A DNA stretch of 64,000 nt, from NCBI RefSeq assembly GCF_024347415.1, contig NZ_AP025478.1, positions 124,001-188,000 on the forward strand, written 5' to 3'. Source of the DNA: Vibrio crassostreae. Its GTDB lineage: Bacteria; Pseudomonadota; Gammaproteobacteria; Enterobacterales; Vibrionaceae. The notes beneath the pieces are model-generated. The model was not told the DNA's origin. It did no database searches and saw only the letters and a program-made list of their open reading frames with translations. Position numbers and translations under genes: made by a program. This document shows, one piece after another, positions 50,397-58,699 of this stretch (positions are counted from its first letter, which is position 1; each line of letters starts with the position of its first letter).

Positions 50397-52896
50397 AAAA
50401 GTGCCTGGAGGTTTGCTCAATGGCGCGCTCCAGTGATTGGCCTTGTTTATAAAGATTTTCACAATACTCAAACTCCTTAGGCTCGGTTGAGAACATGGCG
50501 CGTTTCACCGGAGAGGCGAAAAAGCGGTGATAGGTGACATGGCCACCCGCTTTGATGCGCGCGCTGCTGTATCCTGCTTCAACAGACGGGGCGAAGCTTT
50601 TAATGATGCGCTGCTCAAACGGTGAGAAGGCATCCGGGTTTTGGAGCAGATACTTATCAAACCCTTCCCCTTGACGAAGAATGATGTGAATGTCTGAGTT
50701 GTTGTAGCAGGCTTTGGCTTCCTCGTTACTAAAGAAGTCTTCAATCCCTTGAGTCACCGTACAAAAAGCGCCGCCGAACTTACGGGCGGTGCGATAACCG
50801 GTGTTGATGAACTCCCTCGCTTGCTCGTTTGCCCCAGAGAGGAGGCTCCAGGCCTCTTCAATGATGCACAGCTTTGGGGTAGAGCGAGATCCAGCTAGGT
50901 ACATCTGCTGGTTAATCGACACCATGAGAGCAAAAATCACGGGTCTGAGCACAGCAGGCGGGAACCCATCGAGTTCAAGCGTGGTGATTTCCACATTGGG
51001 GTCGAGCATGGATGGCTTGTTGAACACGTCTTTGTACATGCCATCTGTGCAGAACTTTTTCAGTTGCACCGCTATGTCTTTAATGCGTCGGTCGCTTTCT
51101 TCTCCAGCAATCTCAATCAAGGCGTCTCTGACATCATCCACCAAGACTTGATGACCTTTACGCTCCCATGCCGTCACTATCGCATCGCCTAAGACGCTTT
51201 GTTGAAACGCCGTCAGTGGTACGTAGGGTGACGCGATGGTGGCAAACAACGCCGTGATATTATCGAGCGCTTCCATCATGGGATCGACAGGTCTGCCGTC
51301 ATCATCCACAAACTCAAACTCAGCACTTTGCATGGCGCCTAAATGCGTGAACGGGTTTAAGAAGATGTTGGCGTGGGTCATGTAGGTCCCCCCAAGGCTC
51401 AGGGTCAGCTTTTTATAGCTGGCTCCTTTATCGAGGATCCACACTTTACCGCCCATGGCGTAAACCGTTTCAGCGATTTCTTGGACTAGGAAGCTTTTCC
51501 CTGCGCCTGAGCCTCCCGTCAGGGCGATGTTTTGGTTATCACTGCCACAGGTGAAAGGGTTAAAGAACGAAATTTGTTGGCGCATAGTGGGCAGCAATAC
51601 GCCACCTTTGAGCTGGCTAAAGTCCATGATGAGCGGAAAGAAATTCACCAGGTTAGAGCTCTTTAAGGTACGAACGCGCCCCGCTTTTTTACAATCGCCC
51701 CATAATCCTTCACTCATCATAAAAGGCAACGTGGAGAGCAGCGCTTGTGGCTGATTCATTTTCAGTGGAATGATGTCAAGGCCAGCATGGCTAAATGACT
51801 CCTTCGCCGCTTGGGTGTCTTTTTTCTGGTGGGCTTTATCGGTCATCAGCGAGACCGTGAGCACCATAGATGCAATGGTGAACTCTTTAGACAACAACCC
51901 TTTTTGCAAGGCTTTGCGCTCTTTGAGTTCATCTTCAGCCATGGGCGCGAGTATCGCCATTTGGCTGTTCACCGTCTTGGTTAAGTCTTTTATCTTGTTA
52001 TCGTTATCCGCATTTTGCTTACCGGTTGGCTCATTGCGAAAACTCAAGGTAACGCGATGAGGGCAAGTGATGTTACGCGACACATTACGGATTGAAGAAA
52101 AGGCTTCTGGTAAAGCGTACAAGCGATAATCACCAGGCAATCGAGAAAGCCCTAAATGAACAAGGCGTGTGCGTACCTCTTCCCCTTGGTCATTGGTATG
52201 ACGGGTGGCGATATGACCACGATGGGTTAACGCTTCGGTATCGGGAGATAACGCTTGCAGGTTCAAAGGTTCTAATGGGTTGTAGCTTTTTTCATTGGGT
52301 CTGTCTTGGCTTTTATCAAAGTTTAAGGTATCACCGACGCTGGTCAACAGTCCCTCAGGCGTGACGGGCAGTAAATCAAAACCAAGCTGCGCCAGCCCCG
52401 TTTCTAGAGTCATTCTCGCATCAAGCAGCTCTTGTGGGTCTTTTTCCGTGGTGGAGACAAAAAAGAATGCGTCGTAGTCGCGCAAATCAAAGCGATTGTT
52501 TTTTTGCCTATGTAGAAACCCGTGTTGCGCCGCGTAGTGGGCGTAAATGGCGTCATCGTTGGCCATTTTCTGACAGATACCGCCCCGCTGACTGAGAAGG
52601 GCTTGGTTCCCTTCGAGATAGTGCGCCACTCGGTTGTGACCAAAAAGCTGCACTTGATAATCCCATTTATCCCCTGCGGGTAAATCCCCCATAAGGTGGC
52701 TTAACGACTGAATTAAATCGTCGTTAGCGCCCCCAAGGAGACTGATTTTAAAACCAAAACCGCGAGAGTGAGTATTGTCGAACACCTGCTCAATGGGATC
52801 GTAGTCTCGATACGGCAGTTCATGGTGAAGGTGGTTTTGGGCTTGCTTGGCCTCTTGAAATAAGGCGGATAAGCCACTGCGTGAGGAGGAAAACAT
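50347..52896 (-). CDS. traC: TraC, secretion ATPase (VirB4 family)
   Basis: 849 residues. The P-loop is LTGGSGAGKSFLVQE (Lys467). Walker B and following motifs are KLCIIEEAWSLLSGANEQAREFINTGYRTARKFGG and FCTVTQGIEDFF. The N-terminal half is the TraC-type FSSSRSGLSALFQ region with GFKISLLGG. It energises pilus assembly at the inner membrane. The ATG follows the 151-base gap after traV. Confidence 0.95.
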   Translation of the reverse strand: MFSSSRSGLSALFQEAKQAQNHLHHELPYRDYDPIEQVFDNTHSRGFGFKISLLGGANDDLIQSLSHLMGDLPAGDKWDYQVQLFGHNRVAHYLEGNQALLSQRGGICQKMANDDAIYAHYAAQHGFLHRQKNNRFDLRDYDAFFFVSTTEKDPQELLDARMTLETGLAQLGFDLLPVTPEGLLTSVGDTLNFDKSQDRPNEKSYNPLEPLNLQALSPDTEALTHRGHIATRHTNDQGEEVRTRLVHLGLSRLPGDYRLYALPEAFSSIRNVSRNITCPHRVTLSFRNEPTGKQNADNDNKIKDLTKTVNSQMAILAPMAEDELKERKALQKGLLSKEFTIASMVLTVSLMTDKAHQKKDTQAAKESFSHAGLDIIPLKMNQPQALLSTLPFMMSEGLWGDCKKAGRVRTLKSSNLVNFFPLIMDFSQLKGGVLLPTMRQQISFFNPFTCGSDNQNIALTGGSGAGKSFLVQEIAETVYAMGGKVWILDKGASYKKLTLSLGGTYMTHANIFLNPFTHLGAMQSAEFEFVDDDGRPVDPMMEALDNITALFATIASPYVPLTAFQQSVLGDAIVTAWERKGHQVLVDDVRDALIEIAGEESDRRIKDIAVQLKKFCTDGMYKDVFNKPSMLDPNVEITTLELDGFPPAVLRPVIFALMVSINQQMYLAGSRSTPKLCIIEEAWSLLSGANEQAREFINTGYRTARKFGGAFCTVTQGIEDFFSNEEAKACYNNSDIHIILRQGEGFDKYLLQNPDAFSPFEQRIIKSFAPSVEAGYSSARIKAGGHVTYHRFFASPVKRAMFSTEPKEFEYCENLYKQGQSLERAIEQTSRHFYGKDIDAFNQAIGAST

Positions 52897-53047
52897 GGGG
52901 GATCCCTTTTTCTATTTTAATGTTAGGGGGCGTGACACAATCTTGGATCGCTTGATGGATTACCCCCTAATTGAGAGAAGTCTGAGACTGAATGTCGCGC
53001 GCCCATGATAAAAATGATGTTTAAGCTTCGTTTCTTTTTTTTCCTAA

Positions 53048-53443
53048 TCAATCTTTCCAAATCGCGCGCGCAGGGCGCCCAGACCAACGGCTATCGTCTA
53101 AGACAAAGTAAACATCCATCGTATCGATGTAGTGATTGTCTTTGTCTATGAAAGGGAAGACGGTGAGTTTTTTAACGTGTTCTTGGCTTCGCTCAGGCTC
53201 ACCATCTCGGCTACGCCTTGGCAGTAAGGTAAAGACAGAAGGTGGGGCGAGACGAGATTGAGGAGAGACGGTGGCATTTCCACTGTCTCCGGTATAACCG
53301 TATAGGTTGTCTCGAACCTCGTTCATGGTGACACACCCTGAAACGCCGCCGACCTTATCGCAACTGTATTCGCTCTCAAAGCCCGCGCTGCAACCGGTCA
53401 GACCTAAGAGTATCGATAGTGAGAACAAAGAATGCCTATTCAT
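53048..53443 (-). CDS. traV: TraV lipoprotein
   Basis: 131 residues with a lipoprotein signal, ILLGLTGC with Cys18, and the TraV motif YSCDKVGGVSGCVTMNEVRD. C-terminal FIDKDNHYIDTMDVYFVLDDSRW. It anchors the TraK-TraB core complex in the outer membrane. It starts 2 bases after the traB stop. Confidence 0.93.
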   Translation of the reverse strand: MNRHSLFSLSILLGLTGCSAGFESEYSCDKVGGVSGCVTMNEVRDNLYGYTGDSGNATVSPQSRLAPPSVFTLLPRRSRDGEPERSQEHVKKLTVFPFIDKDNHYIDTMDVYFVLDDSRWSGRPARAIWKD

Positions 53444-53445
53444 GG

Positions 53446-54984
53446 TTATTCCTCACGCCCAAAGCCCACGTCGCTTAACCCTTGTTGGGTTATTTTTTGC
53501 GCTAATGGGTTGATGGGGGCAGTTTGAGTGGTTTGTGGAAGAGAGGGAACGTTGGTGATGACATCCAAGAGCTGGTTGCTGTTGGAGACTTGCTCACGCT
53601 GCTCATTAATACGGGTTTCGTATTCATCGGCCAATAGGGGATCTAATGGAAAGCCTTCCAAAAAGACAATATTGACGATGGCACCAGGATTGACTTCCAC
53701 TATCGGATGATAGAGCTCGGCCAGTTTGATGTAGTAGTCCGCCAATTTGCTGCCAACGCTTTCCGTGGCGCCGCCAAGCAGATTCAACCCAATTTTATCG
53801 CTGTTGATGCTTTGACTTGGTCCGAGCGCCGTCGGTGTCGTGGTTTGTGCCAGGGCTTTACCCGCATCACCGACACCTTGCAAGATCCCCGCAATGCCGG
53901 CCATTTGAACGATTTTACCGTTTTTCATAATGGTGGTACCGCGAATACCATTGCGCCCAAAGTTAAACACGGTCGCATTGACGGGGATATCGAGAATATC
54001 GCCATTAGGGTGGATGCAGCTCATTCTATTGGTGCGAGCGACGCCGCGACTGGATGAGATTTCGCCGTAAACGGCACCGGTGATCGTGCAATTCTTTAAT
54101 TTGGATTGCTCACCGTTGGGTAAAATCCCCTGATTGACGGTCTGAAAGACAATCGGTGAGGTATCCCCTTGTCCAGAGACGCCCCCATTAGCGTCTGCGC
54201 CGCCGGTGATCACGGCGGTCACAAAGGTGCCTGTTGGCACGTAGTTATCGGTCGTGCGACGGGATTGTCTCTCCTCTACACTGGCTTGCCAGTGAAATTC
54301 AAAACTATCAAAGGCATCCCCGCTAAAGGCCACATCATCTTGCTCTTGGTACTGGAACTCATTCACCTTGGCGGTATCTATGTTGCTATTAATGGCAGGT
54401 CTTGGGGGCAGTTTGTATTGGCCAAAAGTGCTTCCCTGATGGATCTCTACGCTATGTTGATTCGAAGGATCGCCTGCATTGAGGGCTGAGGCTAATTGCG
54501 TCTCAAGTTGGACCTTGAGCGCGTCAACTTCATCGAGCTTTTGTTGCATCTGCTGCTCAAGCTCCGTCAATTGCGATGCTTTATCGCGCTCATTGGCTTT
54601 TTTAATATTCTCCAACTCAGAGGTTAAGCTTTGTCCAAAGCGACTTAAGGTGCCTTCGAACCGCGCTAAGCTTTGCTCGATTTGGTTGATTTTATCTTGT
54701 TGAAACGTCAGGGCGGACTGGTTGTCTTTGTCGGTAAAATCATCGGTGACGACAGCACCAAATCCGACGTCTTGAATGTCCTTGCTTTGCTCTTGGGGAG
54801 GCAATGTTAACCGCCAAACAGCAAAAGCCAGGGCGGCAAGCACCAGTAATACCGTGAACGTAATGGTGCGATTGCGCTTTCTTGTTACGGCATTGACCGT
54901 GCCACCGTCTTCAAAGTCACCGTCGGTATCTTTGAAGACGCGTTTTTTAAAGCGGTCAAAGGCGTCTTTGGGGTTATCGATCAT
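53446..54984 (-). CDS. traB: TraB (VirB10-like) scaffold protein
   Basis: 512 residues. One N-terminal membrane helix (ITFTVLLVLAALAFAVWRL), then a coiled coil (ELENIKKANERDKASQLTELEQQMQQKL), a short Pro/Tyr linker and the beta-barrel domain with VPTGTFVTAVITGGADANGG and CTITGAVYGEISSSRGVARTNRMSC. It spans both membranes. The start overlaps traK by 11 bases. Confidence 0.95.
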   Translation of the reverse strand: MIDNPKDAFDRFKKRVFKDTDGDFEDGGTVNAVTRKRNRTITFTVLLVLAALAFAVWRLTLPPQEQSKDIQDVGFGAVVTDDFTDKDNQSALTFQQDKINQIEQSLARFEGTLSRFGQSLTSELENIKKANERDKASQLTELEQQMQQKLDEVDALKVQLETQLASALNAGDPSNQHSVEIHQGSTFGQYKLPPRPAINSNIDTAKVNEFQYQEQDDVAFSGDAFDSFEFHWQASVEERQSRRTTDNYVPTGTFVTAVITGGADANGGVSGQGDTSPIVFQTVNQGILPNGEQSKLKNCTITGAVYGEISSSRGVARTNRMSCIHPNGDILDIPVNATVFNFGRNGIRGTTIMKNGKIVQMAGIAGILQGVGDAGKALAQTTTPTALGPSQSINSDKIGLNLLGGATESVGSKLADYYIKLAELYHPIVEVNPGAIVNIVFLEGFPLDPLLADEYETRINEQREQVSNSNQLLDVITNVPSLPQTTQTAPINPLAQKITQQGLSDVGFGREE

Positions 54985-55759
54985 GGGTGGCGCCTCCTCC
55001 GGTAATGAGATAGAGCGTGGTGGTTTGCCCAGGTTTTAACTGATAGGTATCGAGCGCGGCTGAGCGTGCGGAATAGCTGTAGAACTGTGCGGTGGTCAGT
55101 GCCATGTCACTGCGGCTTTGATTTTTGAGTTGATAAACCACCCCAGAGTAATCACGGCCAACGAAGACCGTTTGAGGGATGATGGCCAGTGACGCTGCAT
55201 CTTTGGGTAAGGTTTTGGGGTCAACGTCGTGACGTTTAAAGCCGGCGATGGGGGCGCCATCATGAACAAAACGCATCATGGCTTTGGTGAGCGCTGTCAT
55301 GGCGGCGGGGTAATCCGCCGCCTGCTCAGTCGGGCTTTGCTGCTCTTTATAGTTTTGCGACCAAACAAACTCCGTGACCAAAGACGGGGTGGCTTTGGGG
55401 GTAATAAACAGAGCAAACAATCGCCCTTTTTCTGTCGTCAGGTGCGCGGTAAACGGTAAGGGAAGGTTAATTTTTAAGGTGATAGAGCCGGAAGCGTCTT
55501 TTTGGTTGCCCGTTGAGGTACAAAATCCTTTCGGGCAGACGATCGAAATAATACGGTCATTTTTGACCAGCAAACGGTTCACGTTAATGGAAGAGAGTGA
55601 CAAGGGGATCGTGTCGCCTTCGTCAAACTCATAGCTCACCATAGCGGCATTTTCAGCTAGGGCAAAAGAGGGGATGAAAAAGACCACCCAAAGCGCGATG
55701 GACAAAAAATAAAGGTGCCATTGCGGCGATGGGGTGAATGATTGCTCATAAAGATTCAT
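54974..55759 (-). CDS. traK: TraK (VirB9-like) core-complex protein
   Basis: 261 residues from the ATG at 55759; Met at 55783 is an alternative. Signal segment WHLYFLSIALWVVFFIPSFALAE, then strand-rich secretin-like region NVNRLLVKNDRIISIVCPKG and a C-terminal beta domain with QTVFVGRDYSGVVYQLKNQS. It overlaps traE by 14 bases. It forms the outer-membrane ring with TraV and TraB. Confidence 0.92.
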   Translation of the reverse strand: MNLYEQSFTPSPQWHLYFLSIALWVVFFIPSFALAENAAMVSYEFDEGDTIPLSLSSINVNRLLVKNDRIISIVCPKGFCTSTGNQKDASGSITLKINLPLPFTAHLTTEKGRLFALFITPKATPSLVTEFVWSQNYKEQQSPTEQAADYPAAMTALTKAMMRFVHDGAPIAGFKRHDVDPKTLPKDAASLAIIPQTVFVGRDYSGVVYQLKNQSRSDMALTTAQFYSYSARSAALDTYQLKPGQTTTLYLITGGGATHDR

Positions 55760-56321
55760 CGGTGTCGACCTCGACTTCTTCAATGGAGAGTAAACCTATG
55801 ACGCCTTGGTCATAGCTAAAGTTGACTTGATACCACTTCATCTCCGGATCTAGGGCGCGTTGGCCTACGTGCTTTTGGAGTTTCCCATAGAGTTGCACTT
55901 GGAGAGTGTTGAGAGAAATACGGACAGACTCGACAGAAAATTGGCTGCTGATGTTGTCTTTTTTAATTACCGTGGCTTCTCGAAGCAACTTAGGTTGAAC
56001 GATGTGCCAGCTTGTCTCGTCTAAATATTCAAGTAACTGACCAAACTGACGTCCAACGCTGGCTGGCGTAATGTTGAGTTTCAAGTAGAGAAGATAATCC
56101 GCCATTTGCTCAAGATAAGGCTCATCGACTGTGCCATCCGAAACCGTAAAGGCTTGAGAGAGGGTGGGTGGGATTAGGGTTCGGCTCTGATGGGTAAGGG
56201 CTTGATAACTGGTGTAACCCAACACCAGGTTAGTGATAAGCATGAAAAGAAAGCCTGCACTCAAAAAAAGATTGAGGAGACTTTTGACGGCCAGCTTATC
56301 CCGTTTAACAAACGGGTCCAT
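55746..56321 (-). CDS. traE: TraE (VirB5/VirB8-position) assembly protein
   Basis: 191 residues from the ATG at 56321 (AGGAGAC upstream); an earlier Met overlaps traL. One membrane helix (LLNLFLSAGFLFMLITNLVLGYTSYQAL) and a periplasmic domain with YLLYLKLNITPASVGRQFGQLLEYL. Typical TraE size and order. Confidence 0.93.
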   Translation of the reverse strand: MDPFVKRDKLAVKSLLNLFLSAGFLFMLITNLVLGYTSYQALTHQSRTLIPPTLSQAFTVSDGTVDEPYLEQMADYLLYLKLNITPASVGRQFGQLLEYLDETSWHIVQPKLLREATVIKKDNISSQFSVESVRISLNTLQVQLYGKLQKHVGQRALDPEMKWYQVNFSYDQGVIGLLSIEEVEVDTDESL

Positions 56322-56335
56322 GATGAAGGGTCTCC

Positions 56336-56638
56336 TTAGAAAATCCAATAGCGACGACAGGCTGAGGGGGTACGCTTAAAGAGGGCGGGGCTGACAAAAG
56401 AAGCGCCCCACCAATAAAGTGACAGGGTAACGATATTATCACCGTATTGTGATTTGATGTAACGCAACCCCCCAAACCAAGCCAGCGATAACGTCAGCCC
56501 TATCATTTCGTGTTTAAGCCAGAATGAGAGGCCAAAAATGCAGAGGGCAGGCACGAGTTCATCAACAGGGAACCCGAGCCAGCGGCGACCTTTGTTCATG
56601 TGTTTTGGGATAGAGAAAAACTGATGAGGGTCTTCCAT
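56336..56638 (-). CDS. traL: TraL, pilus assembly protein
   Basis: 100 residues. Starts EDPHQFFSIPKHMNKGRRWLGFPVDELVP, the characteristic TraL opening, then two hydrophobic segments. The tail has a Trp/Tyr-rich region (LSLYWWGASFV). VirB3 equivalent in the inner membrane. It starts 9 bases after traA. Confidence 0.92.
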   Translation of the reverse strand: MEDPHQFFSIPKHMNKGRRWLGFPVDELVPALCIFGLSFWLKHEMIGLTLSLAWFGGLRYIKSQYGDNIVTLSLYWWGASFVSPALFKRTPSACRRYWIF

Positions 56639-56647
56639 TGTGACTCC

Positions 56648-56935
56648 TTAACCTAAGCCGACGAGTGGCGCTCCAACATTCCACAAGACTGAGCCACCAA
56701 TGAACCCGCCAACGGCCGCAAACCAGTTACGGCTCATCAGTCCAGTGACGACCGCCCCTGCAAGCCCAGTCCCCAGCATGGCGGTTTCAACCGCAGAGCC
56801 TTTGCCCGCCGTGTCTTTCATGGCTTGCTTACCTGACGCGAAGATATCGGCAGCCAGAGCAGGCTGAGTGATAAGAAGTGTCGAAACAGCAACGCCAAGC
56901 CCGACAAGGAGGGTGCGCTGGGTGCGTGTTTTCAT
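56648..56935 (-). CDS. traA: TraA, F-type propilin
   Basis: 95 residues. Leader MKTRTQRTLLVGLGVAVSTL with cleavage likely after ALA (LLITQPALAADIFASG), then the mature pilin of about 65 residues with two hydrophobic helices (AMLGTGLAGAVVTGLM and FAAVGGFIGGSVLW). The leader is shorter than in F TraA. No TraX acetylase or TraQ chaperone gene is visible nearby. Confidence 0.92.
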   Translation of the reverse strand: MKTRTQRTLLVGLGVAVSTLLITQPALAADIFASGKQAMKDTAGKGSAVETAMLGTGLAGAVVTGLMSRNWFAAVGGFIGGSVLWNVGAPLVGLG

Positions 56936-57013
56936 AATAAGTATCCTTATTGAGTGATAAAATTATCAAGTACATGGTCAGGATGGAGGGAAAGGGGGCT
57001 CCCTCCCACATCC

Positions 57014-57379
57014 TTAAGAAAACATCGAAGACTTCGCGTACTTCAAACCACGATTACGGCTCACATGTTGCTTCCAATTTTGAGCGCTAATGATGGTGTT
57101 CTTAAGCTTCCGATAACGTTTTTTACAAGCATTATTTGAAGTTGGGAGAGTGAGACGATTAACTGACTGAGCTTGTTTTTGAACCGCGACCAAATGAACA
57201 CCCTTCCAACAGAAAGGAAATGCAAGGTGCCCAGTAAAAGGCAACAAAGCGGCAAACGCCATGTGTTCACGCCCAACCGTTCCCAGTTCTTTGACGCTGA
57301 CAAAATCCCCTTGTTCAACAAAGTGGCCTAATAAACTCGCGGCCTCATCTTCACGACAATATCCGTAGATAATTTGCAT
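57014..57379 (-). CDS. hypothetical protein upstream of traA
   Basis: 121 residues from the ATG at 57379 (GGAGTGTGG upstream). MQIIYGYCREDEAASLLGHFV opening, FVSVKELGTVGREHMAFAALLPFTGHLAFPFCWKG in the middle, and a strongly basic C-terminus (NNACKKRYRKLKN, KQHVSRNRGLKYAKS). Basic tail suggests nucleic-acid binding. It is in the position where transfer regulators or oriT proteins lie in other F-like plasmids. The family is not recognised. Confidence 0.6.
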   Translation of the reverse strand: MQIIYGYCREDEAASLLGHFVEQGDFVSVKELGTVGREHMAFAALLPFTGHLAFPFCWKGVHLVAVQKQAQSVNRLTLPTSNNACKKRYRKLKNTIISAQNWKQHVSRNRGLKYAKSSMFS

Positions 57380-57389
57380 CGTCCACACT

Positions 57390-57723
57390 CCTTGTTAGGG
57401 CATTGTTTTGTTCTTTTAAAAAAACAAAACGATGGGCTCTCTTTCAAGAGCCGTGCTACAAACTGGCTTGAGCATTCTTGTAGTAGAAGGCGCACATCCA
57501 AAGGATGTGGTGTCTGGTATTCCCAAGTAACTCTATTTCACCACTCAACCAGCGTGCTTAATTGAGTAGAAAAACAGCCTTGGACGTCGCCCCAGAGAGG
57601 GCTCCTGAATTTGTTAGGCATATTACGCAGGCCTGCGCCCCTCTGCGGCGCTTTTTGCAATAGTGAAGGCAGCCCACCTTCGAGGCCATCAGAGGTAATA
57701 ATCCCAGACGGCAATCTGATTCG
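57390..57723. other. gene-free stretch before the tra operon
   Basis: No supported gene. A short stem near 57403-57430 (TTTTGTT with AACAAAA around a T/A tract) could affect the tra transcript. The rest looks like untranslated leader between the 59- and 121-residue genes. Confidence 0.4.
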
Positions 57724-57903
57724 TTACAGCGACCAATTAGGAAAACGTTTGAGGTGATCTTCTAATCGAAGTTTCCCTTCGCGCTTTTTGGCCCGCTCTG
57801 CTCTTTTCGCCGAGAGCGTTAACGTTTTATTCGCCTTTGATGAAAGATTAAAAGCGATACCGACTTCCTTGTTCTCAACCATACATTCTGATTTAAAATT
57901 CAT
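57724..57903 (-). CDS. small basic protein at the head of the tra region (59 aa)
   Basis: ATG at 57903 after AGGAAGAC, stop TAA at 57724-57726. Sequence NFKSECMVENKEVGIAFNLSS, then a highly basic helical stretch (KTLTLSAKRAERAKKREGKL) and HLKRFPNWSL. It could be a small DNA-binding relaxosome or regulatory protein like TraY or TraM by position; there is no clear family match. It lies first in the leftward transcription unit. Confidence 0.5.
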   Translation of the reverse strand: MNFKSECMVENKEVGIAFNLSSKANKTLTLSAKRAERAKKREGKLRLEDHLKRFPNWSL

Positions 57904-58029
57904 ACAAAAGTCTTCCTAAATAGAAAAAACCGAAACGCTCTCGTTCAGACCGAAACATCAATGAGTCATGTAATCGCTCACTGGCGTCTAATTTTGTTGG
58001 GTTTGTGACTGACTTATCATTTCTTGAAT

Positions 58030-58245
58030 TTAACATAATGTAAATAATACGCATAAGAATAAACTATTGATTTTAATAGAAATTAAATGATATTTAACGG
58101 ATGGCTTGTTTGAATTTTATATAATTAATAGATTAATTATTTTAATTTCCACCCCTCAATGTGCTATAAATTTTTCTAAGGTTATTTTTTATCTTGTTGT
58201 TATTTATGGATTTTTCATATCTGCGTATTATTTACATTATGTTAA
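58030..58245. promoter_or_regulatory. perfect 24-bp inverted repeat with 168-bp spacing
   Basis: The 24 bases at 58030-58053 reappear exactly as the complement at 58222-58245. Each arm holds the palindrome ACAT(A/T)ATGT and, pointing outward, TTTACA. The AT-rich interior has no gene. It lies between the leftward tra unit and the rightward replication unit, so it probably carries regulator sites for both. Read as seen: exact match. Role is inference. Confidence 0.6.
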
Positions 58246-58278
58246 CAATTAACCATCGAGAGAGCATTTTGAGACTTC

Positions 58279-58312
58279 GAGATTGAAATCTCAGGTGACG
58301 ACACGCTATAAT
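58279..58312 (+). promoter_or_regulatory. sigma70-type promoter with operator-like palindrome
   Basis: TTGAAA at 58283-58288 and TATAAT at 58307-58312 are separated by 18 bases. The -35 box is centred in the palindrome GAGATTGAAATCTC (58279-58292). It would start transcription at about 58319 toward repA. Confidence 0.65.
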
Positions 58313-58318
58313 TGCCTG

Positions 58319-58386
58319 AGGTCTATAAGGTTAAAACACACAACATTGCTCACTAACCTGTAGTGCCCAATGTTGTGTGTTTTTTC
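58319..58386 (+). ncRNA. short transcript ending in terminator (candidate sRNA/attenuator)
   Basis: Downstream of the promoter a 16-bp perfect stem (58333-58348 with 58368-58383) encloses a 19-base loop and ends in a T run. The predicted product is about 70 nt with no ORF. It may be a replication-control RNA or a leader attenuator for repA. Confidence 0.5.
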
Positions 58387-58435
58387 TAGGATTTAGAGTG
58401 TGTTAGAGGTGGTACTCTGACTATATAGCACTCGC

Positions 58436-58471
58436 AAAAAAGCCGACTTTCCAAGAGTAGTCGGCTTTTTT
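58436..58471. terminator. bidirectional terminator in the repA leader
   Basis: AAAAAAGCCGACT (58436-58448) and AGTCGGCTTTTTT (58459-58471) form a perfect 13-bp stem with a 10-base loop and T runs on both strands. On the minus strand it would end a short antisense RNA made from the repA leader. Confidence 0.8.
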
Positions 58472-58579
58472 GTGTCTAAAAAACCGGCATTTGATTTCTT
58501 TTCCCGGTTGAGATAGCGTGAAATTTCACCGTTTGGACGGCCAATCCAAACACCCCAAAAACCTCTTGGACTTCAAAAT

Positions 58580-58681
58580 ATGACCTTGACTCAGCCTTCG
58601 CTTGGGCTAACGCCCAGTAGACTCCACATTCTCAATAACACCGCTTGTTTATCCCTCGGGATGAAGCGTTGTGTGTTTTAA
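58580..58681 (+). CDS. Tap-like leader peptide of repA (33 aa)
   Basis: ATG 58580 to TAA 58679-58681, encoding MTLTQPSLGLTPSRLHILNN and ending MKRCVF. It ends 18 bases before the repA ATG. It crosses hairpins (TTGGGC with GCCCAG; ATCCC with GGGAT). In IncFII-type replicons translation of such a leader couples to repA and is blocked by antisense RNA. The assignment is by position and structure. Confidence 0.5.
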   Translation: MTLTQPSLGLTPSRLHILNNTACLSLGMKRCVF

Positions 58682-58699
58682 ACGTGGACGGTGAATGTT

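Noticed and set aside
52923..53006. 27-codon ORF between traV and traC
   Set aside because: No ribosome site and too short to support.
40297..55700. Plus-strand open frames opposite traG to traK
   Set aside because: Shadow frames of intact tra genes; none has a plausible start or domain.
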